From positions 18,167,106 to 18,231,105 of the forward strand of contig OX424560.1 of NCBI GenBank assembly GCA_949152475.1: a stretch of DNA of 64,000 bases. Reading direction: 5' to 3'. The translations under genes were made by a program, and so were the position numbers. Below the pieces are notes generated by a model. It ran no database searches and was not told the origin of the DNA. It was given only the letters and a program-made list of their open reading frames with translations. The number at the start of each line of letters is the position of its first letter. The stretch's first letter is position 1. Below are positions 50,401-58,489 of this stretch, piece by piece. This DNA is from Terebella lapidaria. Its lineage: Eukaryota > Annelida > Polychaeta > Terebellida > Terebellidae.

Positions 50401-53400
50401 GGAAATTATTCTAAATATTAGCTCTTCATGACAAGGTTGCCTCAAATTTATTCCGTTACATGCACATTAAATGGAATAAAAATGTTGGGTAAATTTATGA
50501 AATTAGCAGTATTGTAAGCCAATAATTTTCAGGTCCATATAATGTATTCTATGGTTAAATATGATCATGGTGAATATTTTCAGCTGATTTTGGTCTGGCT
50601 AAAGTCAAACAGGCAGACTGCAGCAAGATGTTGTCACAAGTTGGAACCATTTATTACTCCTGGTGAGTTTATGAAATGGAAAAAAAAAAATTTTCTAACA
50701 AAATGTAACCATTGCGATATGCATGATACATTTAAAGTGAAATATTTGAAAAGTAATATTATAATAAGACTTGACCTCAAGATATGTCCAAATGACATTA
50801 ATGAAATATTGACAAAAATAATGACATATTTGCCCTTATTTTTCCAGTCCCGAGGTTATACAACACAAACCATACAGTGAGAAGGCGGATATCTGGGCAA
50901 TAGGCTGTATACTGTACCAGATGTGTACTCTTAGTGCACCCTTCAGTACAAACCTACTGTCACTCGCACTCAAGGTAATTTGGCATTTTGGCCAAAAAAA
51001 ATTGGATTAAATCAACAATTTTTATGTTCATACTTTACATTGAAATACCTCCAAGGCATCTTCAGGACCTGACCTGTAGTTTAGGGCAAAGTATCGTCTA
51101 CACTTGTTGATTAAGTATATTATCATTATAGATGCATACTTGTCATAAATATAAACGATATCTGAATGCTATTGAACAATAAGAGGAAATGAGTAGTTTT
51201 CCCAATATATTTTAATGTTATAACGCGTTTTGCCTGTGTGACAGATTGTAAATGCTGACTACGAGCCGATACCCGAGGGACTGTATTCTGAAAAAGTTAT
51301 CTCTACTGTACGACTGTAAGTAAACATATCCATAGCACCTCGAATATAAATTATCCGATTTTGATCATGCATATCGATTTTATTCATGTGTTTCGATTAT
51401 TCTCAAATGCCATTTTATTTTCTTGATCAATAAAATATTTTCCATTCCTAAATAGTTCAAAATTTCCAATTTCAAGATTTTATTTGCATATAAATTAAAG
51501 ATCTTTGTGCATATAGAGATATAATATATTTTTACGCCACTATTGACAGCTGTATAACTGCTGATCCCGACAAGCGACCAGACATCGTGGGCGTCGCGTC
51601 TCACATCGCGGACATCATCCTACAACACATGGACGGGGTCAAAGTCAGCAAGGTCCAGCTCGAGAAAAAACTCGAATACGAACGGCGAAAAACCAGAAAG
51701 TATGTGCCGGTTACTAATATTTGATTGGGAATTATTGTTTTCTGTCAATGGTTTGTGATAAGTGCTTGATATCAATACATCACTATTAATTTCAAAATAT
51801 TAAAAAAATAATAACAATGAATCAAATTGAAATATTGCAGGCATTTTTCGGAGACACACCGCAGTATGCAGCATTTCCACCAGCTTTATCAAGTGACACA
51901 AGAACGCTACGACAAACTCGTCAACCTGGCCAGCAGTGGCGGCGCGTCGTCCATGAAGGTATGGTGCATCTTGCCACCTACATTTTAAAATATTATTTTG
52001 AAATATTTGTGCTGTATCATATCAGTGTCTGTCCCTATTTCATCACTATGCATACAAATATTTTTAAGCATGAAAATTTATGAAGTATTCAGTTTGTGGT
52101 ACTTTTCGATAACTTTCAGAATTTTATTCAAATTGATTCAGTATACATGAATGATAGATCTAATAAAGTAAATTTTCGATCATTCCCAGGACGAGACAGA
52201 GGGTCGGTCCGGCTGTGACTGTGGCCTCGACAGCAAAGGTCAAAGTGTCAGCTCTCCACCCTCAGACCGGGAGAACGGTGAGTGAATGAATAACATGGGC
52301 TTTTTCTCTTCCATTCTTGTTGGGGGTTCAGGTTATGAAAATTTAAAATTGATTTTTGAAGGTATTTTTGGTCAAAATTTTGAAATGAACAGATAGAGAG
52401 CAAAATAGCAATGTTATTGATGATGAAAGCCAAAATCTATCATCAAACATAAAAAAATTCCAGTATGTCATTATGAAAACAAACAGGAATATTTATGTTA
52501 TTATGAAACCGAATGTGAGAATGAAAGTTGCGAATCTCTTTTCCACACCAAAAACTGCACAACGTCACTGCTTCTTTGGCAGGTTGGACGACGGATGATG
52601 ACCAGTACAGCTCAGGTAGCGAGTGTCACAGTCGGGAGAGCAGTGCAGGGATGCTGGGCCGGGGCGGTCCAACCGGTCCACTCGGGCGGCCACACAACCT
52701 CGACCGCCTCACACAGCAACTCATGCTGGAGATACCACAAGGTAAGCCCACGATGGGAAGTATTTTGAATTCTTCATCACTAAAAAGTGTGTACATGTAC
52801 ATGTATGTTGCTATCGCTATTGTGAATTTGAGAAATATTTAGAGTAAAATAATAGATAACAAAAATGCACATGAAAACTATCAGAGAAATACTTGATAAA
52901 CAGCAGACAAACTAATTAACAGGAAAGACTATTGAAAACGATGAAGTTTTATTTCAAATTTTAAAATTAAAATTTTCAGCCAAGTACAGTTTGGACTCGG
53001 GCAACAGTTCCGGAGACCCTTCACCCAACAACAGCTCGCCCCCTAGTGTTTCCATAGCAACCACTCCGGGGGTGGAGTCCTCTTCCATCGAGGGTCTACG
53101 CCGGCCCAGATCATACCACTCCAGCACCAACAGTCTGAACAGCCCGACACGGGACAGTATGGGGCGGATAGGGATCCGTGCTAGGCCTAGTGAGTGTGTG
53201 GGTGTGTAGTGCTGGGACAAGTGAAGCAGGATATGTCTTGGCTGCATATCTATTAATATTAATGAAAAAATATTTGACCTCGATGATATACTTGGCAACA
53301 TATACATGGAAATCAGCCAAATTTATTGATTTTTGTTTTGAATTTAAATTTAAATTCAAATTTTTTGACAATATAAATATAGCTATACAGTGGTCCCCCT

Positions 53401-54943
53401 CAGATAAGACCCCCCTCAAGAAAGATTTCCCCCTCTGTAAAGACTTTTTCTTGTGGCACTAGAATGACTTTAACATGTAAATGAACCCCTCTAATAAGAC
53501 ATCCCCTCAGATAAGACCTTAACTTTGTGGCAGAAGGGTAGGTCTTATCTGAGGGGGACCACTGTATCCATACTTGTACATTTAGATATTTTTCTCATCA
53601 ACAGTTTTATCCTCTCGAACATCACAAAACATAACTATCATTTCTACATTTCCAGGCAGTGCCACTACCCTGACCATCTCGCAGAAGAAAGTCCGGGAAA
53701 TCACGGACCCCGTACTTCAGATGTTACACCAACTACACAAGATCATCTACATCACGCAGCTACCGCCGACACTGACGCCACACCGACGTCGCCGCGTCAT
53801 CGAGCAGTACAAGCGGGCTCTCTTCTCGCCCGCCACCACCGCTTCCAACCTAAAAAATGAACTTAGGAAGGTACGACGTGCTCTCATGTGGAGTTTGGAT
53901 TTTCTTTTTGATACACTTCTTTTGAGACAGTTTCCAGAACTCAAACTGTATAAAAAAATGTACCCCTCTGAAAATTTTACATTTTCCACCAAGAAAAAAA
54001 TGCACAAAAATGTACTGAGTAATTGATAAAAACAGGATAATGTAACACATTATTAGCTACTTCGAACGATGGTTAAAGCATGATCGACATGAAGAGTGAT
54101 CCGCTCTAAAACTTGCATCTGAATGTAACATTTCAGTTGCTGACGGGCTCCAAGGAAGTGATAGACATGAACTTCGGCCCGTTGGACAACCAGCGGACGT
54201 CGCGCCAGGGGAGCCACGAGTCGGACAGGAAGAAAAGTTCAGGCAGTGTGGAGAGTGAAGGTGTGCTACTGACCACAGAACTTGATTCTGGAAGATTATC
54301 TATCTAAGAGTTATAGGGTGATAAGTGTGAATGGTTTATCACGTTTCAAAAAGAATTTGACATCAAAAACAATATATACAAGATTCTGGTAGTCAGAGAC
54401 GAATCCTAAAATTTGTTGGGATATTGAGCATGCATATTTTTGAGATGAATGTGCTTATCCAGTTTTTAATCTGTGAAATTGAATTAGGTATTATACTTCA
54501 AAATTTGAAGTTCACCAAGATATTTATCATGCAAAACTTCAAGCCACATGTGCACTAAGTTCAATATTTCTCTTTGAATATTTGAAATAAAACTATTATA
54601 CTTCGAAATTAAATTGGAAACGATTTGAGAATATGGAATACAGTTGTCAAACTTTCTTGTAGTATTTACCTAAATGTACGTATTATGGTCTCTCTTCCCA
54701 CCCCATGCTACATTTATTTACTTGCTCTAACATCCGCTATTTATTCCATTATTTACAGGTCTAACCTGTGACCTCGACGCTAGCATCGACATCGGCGTCA
54801 CGTACGAGCAGATGCAGAACATCATTGAGATGGTGCTCATGGAGGGCGGCTACTACAACGTATCGTCCCCGAAGAACCCTGTATCACATCTAGGGACGCC
54901 GCTTGTTAGAAGCCTGTCCACTCCGTATGGAAATTCCGCCTGA
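29359..54943 (+). CDS. NEK10: NEK10-type serine/threonine (dual-specificity) kinase, complete, 30 coding exons
   Basis: Thirty exons (listed separately) join with matching phases into 1218 codons, close to the roughly 1170 of vertebrate NEK10. Residues about 55-530 form the helical armadillo-like region typical of NEK10 among NEKs. The kinase domain is about 555-815: glycine loop GSGGYG (565-570), Lys587 in AMK, HRDLTPNN with Asp694, and DFG Asp712. A short basic, Glu-rich helix follows (about 838-855), then Ser/Gly-rich linkers, the conserved DPVLQMLHQLHKIIYITQLP segment and a C-terminal TYEQMQ...GGYYN motif. HRDLTPNN, with Thr in place of the usual Lys, is characteristic of NEK10. Human NEK10 acts in motile cilia and DNA-damage responses. 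The gene looks intact despite repeat-filled introns. The identity is very secure; the start codon depends on one short first coding exon. Confidence 0.95.
29874..29978 (+). CDS. NEK10: NEK10 coding exon 2 (residues 20-54)
   Basis: CACTTATAG acceptor and GATAA|GTAAGT donor. Encodes a basic stretch (RDYVRQTRSTRIQLQP...). Phase 2 to 2. Confidence 0.75.
29979..33667 (+). other. NEK10: NEK10 intron 2, first part
   Basis: Non-coding. Holds a poly-C run at 32599-32613 and a short tandem duplication GATGTTGACAAGGATATAC near 32113-32154. No conserved ORF is seen. Confidence 0.5.
33668..35104 (+). mobile_element. AGGTCA minisatellite element, most complete plus-strand copy
   Basis: Starts TTAGGCCAAGGGCCGAAGAT then GGTTACCGGACAATG, and ends GGACCATAGGTCCGGTAACC. 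Between the ends are about six ~137-bp tandem units (33750-34640), the short ORF block (34698-34919) and a GACGACGGACGACGGACG tract. Each unit holds TGACCTTGA, a DR1 such as AGGTCAAAGGTCA (34150-34162) and TCAAGGTCA (34166-34174). It lies in a NEK10 intron. Confidence 0.85.
34698..34919 (+). CDS. repeat-borne short ORF (73 aa), MGKSHLG family
   Basis: Opens MGKSHLGRVWAKMAHFERFK and is Lys/Arg-rich. Open versions with the same frame recur on the minus strand at 41427-41684, 44971-45201 and 46094-46306. Frameshifted relatives lie at 12903 and about 46480-46680. No known domain is recognised; it may be incidental to the repeat. Expression is unproven. Confidence 0.35.
   Translation: MGKSHLGRVWAKMAHFERFKRNEIYRHHRGTCTYEESYVSKRKKVTEQILRKWPPKSKIRHFSSKTAAILKKM
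35105..38050 (+). other. NEK10: NEK10 intron 2, last part
   Basis: Contains a poly-C run at 36683-36698 and a CpG-enriched stretch at about 37400-37660 (see separate entry). ORFs at 36466-36834 are low-complexity proline-rich translations of CT-rich DNA. Confidence 0.5.
37400..37660 (+). promoter_or_regulatory. CpG-enriched stretch, possible alternative NEK10 promoter
   Basis: CpG density is clearly above the flanks, with an ETS-like ACCCGGAAAC at about 37475-37485, lying about 0.4 kb before coding exon 3. Promoter activity is inferred from composition only. Confidence 0.3.
38051..38111 (+). CDS. NEK10: NEK10 coding exon 3 (residues 55-75)
   Basis: Encodes EQKDLKKLLTLLSTDTPYPQ, matching the DLKxL start of the NEK10 N-terminal region. 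Ends in phase 0 at CCCCAG|GTATGT. Confidence 0.85.
38121..38134. promoter_or_regulatory. RFX-type X-box, GTTGCCATAGCAAC
   Basis: Perfect match to the palindromic X-box consensus (GTNRCC, 0-3 nt, RGYAAC) bound by RFX factors that activate ciliary genes. It lies 9 bp after coding exon 3 of NEK10, inside the intron. Function is inferred. Confidence 0.6.
38348..38454 (+). CDS. NEK10: NEK10 coding exon 4 (residues 76-110)
   Basis: Begins EPDHDGGKKSVQWPTPHSGR and ends FDQF plus two bases. Donor TTCTG|GTTAGT. Confidence 0.9.
38712..38810 (+). CDS. NEK10: NEK10 coding exon 5 (residues 111-143)
   Basis: Encodes LQYQNERCFSKHSDSKIFSA..., closely matching the NEK10 YxNERxFSKH motif. Confidence 0.95.
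39049..39175 (+). CDS. NEK10: NEK10 coding exon 6 (residues 144-186)
   Basis: Encodes AWVEHAPPQNILKVLQCLRI..., the start of the helical repeat region. Donor GCAGAG|GTTTGT, phase 0. Confidence 0.95.
39326..39404 (+). CDS. NEK10: NEK10 coding exon 7 (residues 187-212)
   Basis: Encodes HLRRATDSYLLFGDTAFVVD.... Phase 0 to 1. Confidence 0.9.
39662..39809 (+). CDS. NEK10: NEK10 coding exon 8 (residues 213-261)
   Basis: Encodes MFQKLSAQEQHQSLLVRLGV... with armadillo-like leucine spacing (LLLSASDVVVLHCTLHALIC). Confidence 0.95.
40144..40230 (+). CDS. NEK10: NEK10 coding exon 9 (residues 262-290)
   Basis: Encodes PEPRTIIAELNSIEIILRII.... Donor AAAAA|GTAAAT. Confidence 0.95.
40384..40473 (+). CDS. 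NEK10: NEK10 coding exon 10 (residues 291-320)
   Basis: Encodes LAANLLRLLCGDSQAREMIK and YDGIPILL, a conserved NEK10 segment. Confidence 0.95.
40775..40906 (+). CDS. NEK10: NEK10 coding exon 11 (residues 321-364)
   Basis: Encodes VLQNDGVKLLVYVVWCLVQL... ending RGGIALLLSLLG. It is followed by the 6.56-kb repeat-filled intron. Confidence 0.95.
41086..41283 (-). repeat. truncated head of an AGGTCA element
   Basis: AGGTTACCGGACCTATGGTC, the CCGTCGTCC tract and the following ~100 bp are repeated directly by the next copy at 41284. The rest of this unit is missing. Confidence 0.8.
41427..41684 (-). CDS. repeat-borne short ORF (85 aa), MGKSHLG family
   Basis: Begins MGKSHLGQVWPKMAHFERFK and continues further at its C-terminus than the other copies. 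Expression is unproven; see 34698-34919. Confidence 0.35.
   Translation of the reverse strand: MGKSHLGQVWPKMAHFERFKRNETYTHHRSTYEECCVSKRKKVTEQFLRKWPPKSKIRHFSSKTAAILKQMRKSKNKKNVSLKYF
43206..43716 (-). repeat. R-I-R element, second copy
   Basis: Reverse-complement counterpart of 5361-5945 with the same repeat-core-repeat order (TTTGGATAAACTATTTGGTC in each outer repeat; the core has CAACTCAGTAGCCTTCGGGC). One outer repeat is truncated at the junction with the minisatellite (43206). Confidence 0.8.
43754..44525. mobile_element. 772-bp Tigger/pogo-like element, non-autonomous
   Basis: CAGTAGAACTCCAGTAATGT at the left end pairs with the reverse complement of the right end (CAGGAGAACTCCAGCCTGCG); TA dinucleotides flank both ends. 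TIRs opening CAGTARAAC are typical of pogo/Tigger elements. No transposase ORF is intact. Confidence 0.8.
44784..46102 (-). mobile_element. AGGTCA minisatellite element, full-length short copy
   Basis: Head AGGTTACCGGACCTATGG at 44786, a GTCGTC tract, a 76-codon ORF (44971-45201), about five ~137-bp units and tail TTGTCCGGTAACC at about 46063. Its head abuts the tail of the preceding copy. Confidence 0.85.
44971..45201 (-). CDS. repeat-borne short ORF (76 aa), MGKSHLG family
   Basis: Begins MGKSHLSRVWAKMAHFERFK and ends LKKMRKSKN. Expression unproven. Confidence 0.35.
   Translation of the reverse strand: MGKSHLSRVWAKMAHFERFKRNEIYRHHRSTYEECYLSKRKKVTEQILRKWPPKSKIRHFSSKTAAILKKMRKSKN
46094..46306 (-). 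CDS. repeat-borne short ORF (70 aa), MGKSHLG family
   Basis: Begins MGKSHLGRVWAKMAHFERFK. The C-terminus is cut by the element junction. Expression unproven. Confidence 0.3.
   Translation of the reverse strand: MGKSHLGRVWAKMAHFERFKRNEIYRHHRSTYEECYVSKRKKVTEQILREWPPNSKIRHFLSKMAAILKN
46103..47366 (-). repeat. two headless AGGTCA element copies in tandem
   Basis: The first starts inside the ORF block (46094-46306, 70 codons) and breaks at about 46474. The second has a frameshifted ORF block, then units to 47320 and the tail TTGTCCGGTAACC with CTTAGCCCTTGGGCTAA. Confidence 0.8.
47467..47545 (+). CDS. NEK10: NEK10 coding exon 12 (residues 365-391)
   Basis: Acceptor CTTATCTAG; encodes DRKLVSDRTAASGQSVNIKS.... 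Joins exon 11 across the 6.56-kb intron in the right phase. Confidence 0.85.
47715..47780 (+). CDS. NEK10: NEK10 coding exon 13 (residues 392-413)
   Basis: Phase 0 to 0 exon of 66 nt: DPFLFRTNSRESLNSIKSAS.... Acceptor GTGGCAG and donor GACAG|GTGAGA. Because it is symmetrical it could be skipped without a frameshift. Confidence 0.7.
48384..48423 (+). CDS. NEK10: NEK10 coding exon 14 (residues 414-426)
   Basis: Short 40-nt exon, MEEVKDNQLNLKS, phase 0 to 1, required for the phase of the next exon. Confidence 0.8.
48585..48730 (+). CDS. NEK10: NEK10 coding exon 15 (residues 427-475)
   Basis: Encodes CCACLTELVLNDTNAQQIVQ... and GIYTIAQLILP, highly characteristic of NEK10. Confidence 0.97.
48836..48952. 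repeat. two-copy tandem duplication (~60 bp) in NEK10 intron 15
   Basis: TTAGAGTATWAATTACTGATCCATA occurs twice within the intron, preceded each time by ATTGATAAAAmTTAG-like sequence. Confidence 0.7.
49071..49238 (+). CDS. NEK10: NEK10 coding exon 16 (residues 476-531)
   Basis: Encodes ANAFRTLRFLFSMERNRKLF... and FIDVGHYNRDIQAY, near-identical to the family consensus. Phase 0 to 0. Confidence 0.97.
49418..49588 (+). CDS. NEK10: NEK10 coding exon 17 (residues 532-588): start of kinase domain
   Basis: Holds the glycine loop GSGGYGNVYKV and the beta-3 lysine in AMKE (Lys587). Confidence 0.97.
49806..49947 (+). CDS. NEK10: NEK10 coding exon 18 (residues 589-635)
   Basis: Encodes the alpha-C region: EITIIKEQLKHPNVVRYYKT. 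Phase 0 to 1. Confidence 0.97.
50165..50389 (+). CDS. NEK10: NEK10 coding exon 19 (residues 636-710): catalytic loop
   Basis: Encodes VMELIEGAPIGEHF, then IVHRDLTPNNIML with catalytic Asp694. Confidence 0.97.
50584..50662 (+). CDS. NEK10: NEK10 coding exon 20 (residues 711-736): DFG and activation loop
   Basis: Encodes DFGLAKVKQADCSKMLSQVG and TIYYSC. Confidence 0.97.
50848..50974 (+). CDS. NEK10: NEK10 coding exon 21 (residues 737-779)
   Basis: Encodes PEVIQHKPYSEKADIWAIGC..., containing the APE-equivalent (CPE) and the DxW motif of helix F. Confidence 0.97.
51245..51315 (+). CDS. NEK10: NEK10 coding exon 22 (residues 780-802)
   Basis: Encodes IVNADYEPIPEGLYSEKVIS.... Confidence 0.95.
51550..51699 (+). 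CDS. NEK10: NEK10 coding exon 23 (residues 803-852): end of kinase domain
   Basis: Encodes CITADPDKRPDIVGVASHIA..., with the helix-I Arg, then a basic coiled stretch LEKKLEYERRKTRK. Confidence 0.97.
51841..51958 (+). CDS. NEK10: NEK10 coding exon 24 (residues 853-892)
   Basis: Encodes HFSETHRSMQHFHQLYQVTQ.... Ends in phase 0. Confidence 0.9.
52190..52277 (+). CDS. NEK10: NEK10 coding exon 25 (residues 893-921)
   Basis: Ser/Gly-rich linker DETEGRSGCDCGLDSKGQSV.... Confidence 0.88.
52583..52741 (+). CDS. NEK10: NEK10 coding exon 26 (residues 922-974)
   Basis: Linker WTTDDDQYSSGSECHSRESS..., ending QQLMLEIPQ. Confidence 0.88.
52980..53189 (+). CDS. NEK10: NEK10 coding exon 27 (residues 975-1044)
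   Basis: Low-complexity Ser/Pro/Asn-rich linker, AKYSLDSGNSSGDPSPNNSS.... Donor CCTA|GTGAGT. Confidence 0.9.
53388..53564. mobile_element. 177-bp pogo/Tigger-like MITE in NEK10 intron 27
   Basis: CAGTGGTCCCCCTCAGATAA at the left is the reverse complement of the right end (TTATCTGAGGGGGACCACTG), with TA on both flanks (53386-53387 and 53565-53566). No ORF of interest. Confidence 0.92.
53656..53870 (+). CDS. NEK10: NEK10 coding exon 28 (residues 1045-1116)
   Basis: Encodes the conserved C-terminal segment DPVLQMLHQLHKIIYITQLP then RRRVIEQYKRALFSP. Confidence 0.97.
54137..54260 (+). CDS. NEK10: NEK10 coding exon 29 (residues 1117-1157)
   Basis: Encodes LLTGSKEVIDMNFGPLDNQR.... Donor GAAG|GTGTGC, phase 1. 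If unspliced, the frame would stop at 54307. Confidence 0.88.
54759..54943 (+). CDS. NEK10: NEK10 coding exon 30 (residues 1158-1218 and stop)
   Basis: Encodes LTCDLDASIDIGVTYEQMQN and GGYYNVSSPKNP, matching the conserved NEK10 C-terminus. TGA at 54941-54943. Confidence 0.95.
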
Positions 54944-56621
54944 ATCTTACACGAAATCTAACTGTTTGGGATGTGGTGTTCAGCGAATTGTTGCATGGTG
55001 TGAAGCGGGGTTTTTTCTAACTTCGGCAAATTTCTTGGCTATTAAATGTCTTCTGGCTGTTTGTCGCATTAGATTGTTGGTAATTTGCATTTTAACGGGA
55101 GTTTGTTTGTCATTTTCACAAATGTGTGAACTACTGTACTGGATAAATTGGGTCAAGTCAGAATTAGGTCAAATCTGACACTGTTCGGCCAGTTGATATG
55201 AATATCCATGAAAAATTAGTTTATTTTTTACCTAAATATCAGACAGACAATTTTTAATAGCTTGATGTGGTGCTTTCAGTATTAGCATTGAAATAACAGT
55301 ATTTCCTACATAAGATGTTCTAAATATATTACACAAGTTATATTGACTATAGAAAGTATAACAATATGTGATAGTGACTTCCGCATTCCATATGCTAATA
55401 CTAAACTCTATGTACGGTAGATTTATTTCACTGATGTTTGTTATACATGTATATGTTTGTTTTGTACTTGTGTAAGTGACAATATAATTTCTGGGATGTA
55501 TGCAAGTGATTTTATGGTCTACCGACTGTAAAATGAGAAATAATTCACAATGTTGGGACCAATGTTCATCATGTGAACTTATTCGATTATTTCCAATTAA
55601 ATGTGTACAGATGTGTGTCGATTAAATTATTATTATTCCTTAATTAGACTTGTTGTGTAGGAAAATAATGTATTTATAATGTTGGATAACTTATTGTATG
55701 TTGTTTGTTCCCTGTTGATCTTAGGTAATTTTTCTGCAGATGTTCCATTTGTCTTAGATCACGTGTTAACGAAATCAACTGATTTTTTGCCTGCATCAAG
55801 AATGAACGAACTTATATCAAAGGCCAGTGTTATGCATGTTACTCAGAACTTCAAAAAATTTCATTCTGCATGCAATTACATGTATATCAATGTTTGTATT
55901 GTAATAAACATGCACAATTAATGTATATTTATGCTGTGTTTGTATGTAGGTATATACCGGTATCACAAAATATATCGTCTATATACTGTATGTATCGCAA
56001 AAAATCATGCCAGCTCTGAAATTGATGCATCGAAGATGGGACCAATCAAATATAATGTGTACATAGTTATGTGATATGCATAAATTTATTGACTTTTACA
56101 TCATATAGCAATTGCGGATTGCCTTTTCAATATGTGGGATATATAATCTAATGTTGTTATTCACAATCTATGTTGTATATTCATAATTTTAGGCTTGTAT
56201 GAAAATGCAATGCTTTTGTGCAAACAAAAATACTGCTTGAGCTTATTTTGTATTATTTATTTATTTCCTTTTATTTGTAGATGTTTTTAGTTTTTGTGAG
56301 CCCTTTCCTCGTTGAAGGAAATCCGTCCATTCCTTATTTGCAACGATCATTTTGCATTGAAAAGGTATAACTGAATTTGTATTATTTATGATCCAAGTAG
56401 TTTTTATTTATAACTAGTGTAGTTTTGTATTTATTCTTTGCAGTTGAATGAATATTTATGGCATGTACTTAAATGTTTACATTGTATACAGTTGGGACAG
56501 TTTGTCCCATGTTGAATGATTCTGATGAAAATAAAAAGTTTTAAATATAAATTTTGTAATTTTGTCATAGTTATATCTGCAATCATTGAGATTGGTTCTG
56601 CATTACTGTTGAAAACTGCAG

Positions 56622-56830
56622 TGACCATATTGGTCCTAATAGTGGCACGTGCCCTAATAAAAGCACAGCCCCTCTTTCCTCCAAACACATTTATGTTATA
56701 TGAATATAGGAAAGGGGATTGAAGGCTATAGGTATTCAGTGATTTTCTTAAATTTGACCTCATTTTTGCGTGCGCTACTGCAGGAGGTCTTGCTTTGGCA
56801 CACCGTGCTACTATTAGGACCCATATGGTA
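56622..56830. mobile_element. ~210-bp TIR MITE in the 3' UTR region
   Basis: ACCATATTGGTCCTAATAGT at the left pairs with the reverse complement of the right end (ACCATATGGGTCCTAATAGT), followed by GGCACG/AGCACG. No coding capacity. Confidence 0.75.
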
Positions 56831-56860
56831 TGTATTTGAATAGTGTATGGACATTCACAC

Positions 56861-56866
56861 AATAAA
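56861..56866 (+). terminator. NEK10: distal NEK10 poly(A) signal (AATAAA)
   Basis: Canonical hexamer, 36 bp from the opposing signal of the minus-strand gene. Confidence 0.45.
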
Positions 56867-56901
56867 CCAAGCAAGGCATGTAACTTCAACAATTAGAACC
56901 T

Positions 56902-56907
56902 TTTATT
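56902..56907 (-). terminator. poly(A) signal of the convergent minus-strand gene (AATAAA)
   Basis: TTTATT on the plus strand reads AATAAA on the minus strand. It would end a 3' UTR of about 6 kb. Closer TTTATT hexamers exist, so shorter 3' UTRs are possible. Confidence 0.4.
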
Positions 56908-58078
56908 TTTTTCCCCTATTCCTTTCTCGTATGTTTTCAACAGATTTGCAAGCATTTCCTTTCCTACAGATGACTACACTACAGCTAATCTATACAACGA
57001 CTACTTGATTTAACTCTCATTTCGAAACAAAAAATCTGAGAGAGAAGGGAGTCACATGACATCACGCCTAAGCCTATTTACACATTTTTGTTACTTTTTC
57101 TTTCTCCTTTCTTCGCAACATTTTCATCGTCCTGTTCGTTCGATCATCAAAAAGCGAAGAACATGACTGATAATAAGCATTCTGTACACCGTCACCAATA
57201 CAACTTCAATATACAATAATTCTCGGCTACATCATATTTTTTTTTGTGAAGTATTTTTCCGCAATTTTTTTTTTTTATTCTCTTCAACTATGACAGAAAC
57301 AATGTTTTCTCGGCCTCCACCACCAGAGTTCTGACTATGTACAGTGGACGCAACACAACTTATGTACACTGGTCAAAAAACGTACATTCAACACACGGGA
57401 ATACGAATCTCGCACAGACATCACTGGTCACTTCCATAATATAGTAATTAATAAACCTAAGGCTTTCATTTAGTCAGACCTGATGGTTATCCAAATGTAC
57501 ACTGGATCAACGATCACAAGATAAAAACATACCATTGGATTAAATGTCTCGATAAAAGTCACAGTGTTCAACACTGCTCATATATCTCAATAACATACCG
57601 ACAAGCCATTAATATACGCACACAAAAACCCCTTTGTTAGTAAAAGTCTTTGAAGAAAACTACAATCTAATATCTACCGCAGTATGTATATAATATGTTC
57701 ACATTGACAGTGTTAACGGTATTTTTTCTCTTCTGGAAATTGTACAATTTCGTATTACAACATATTTTTTTATCTACAATATAGATATAATGGTATGTTT
57801 ACACATCAGACAATACACATCCAAAATGTTACCAGAGTCAAACTGATAATAATGATATCACCAAGCAAGGCATCAGTTGTCGTATGGAATACACATCATG
57901 ACTTCATCACCGTCCCAAGATATTTACCGAACAAAAAAACATAACATGCATCAAGCGAAGTACAGATATTTTGTTATTAAGAGTACAGAATATGCCTTAT
58001 ACTGGAGTAAATTTTGCTGGCTATCTACAGTATATACATGATAGGGGGTGTATAGTTTTTGTGGGGTGATGGTTTTCA

Positions 58079-58092
58079 GTTGTCATAGCAAC
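58079..58092. promoter_or_regulatory. X-box-like site GTTGTCATAGCAAC
   Basis: Fits the relaxed RFX consensus RYYNYY-N(1-3)-RRNRAC; one half-site is a perfect AGCAAC. Confidence 0.35.
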
Positions 58093-58475
58093 GTGGATAC
58101 GACAACATTGGCATGTTTTCAAAGTGGTATATTGTAGAATATTTTTCGCACTCTTCTTCTTCGACGAAGGAAAACAGCCCTTTTTACTACCCCGTTGTCG
58201 AATATATATATCGAATATACATCGAATATATATAATATATATATATATAGGCGCGTATATAAAGATACAGATACAATGTTTCTATCACATTGAGCTTGTT
58301 GTTTCTTGCGTAAAACCATAAAACAATTTATTATCATTATTTTGATGCGATAACACACACCAAGTTACATTCAAGACCTATATAATAATGCTACATTCTA
58401 AAATCAACTGTCAACCGAAGGAAACGTCCCTGGGAAAACGTCTGATCAACCATATGTCATCGTGAAGCTTTGCGT

Positions 58476-58489
58476 GTTACCATAGCAAC
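58476..58489. promoter_or_regulatory. X-box GTTACCATAGCAAC
   Basis: Full match to GTNRCC-N2-RGYAAC, 397 bp from the previous site. The position, in the probable 3' UTR of the convergent gene, makes a promoter role less obvious. Confidence 0.4.

Larger units (their letters stand above)
54944..56885 (+). other. NEK10: NEK10 3' UTR, several possible poly(A) sites
   Basis: AT-rich, with AATAAA at 55903-55908, near 56527 and at 56861-56866. Which is used cannot be told from sequence. Confidence 0.5.

Noticed and set aside
56431..56892. 153-codon minus ORF
   Set aside because: It covers a TIR MITE in the NEK10 3' UTR region; no domain or splice support.
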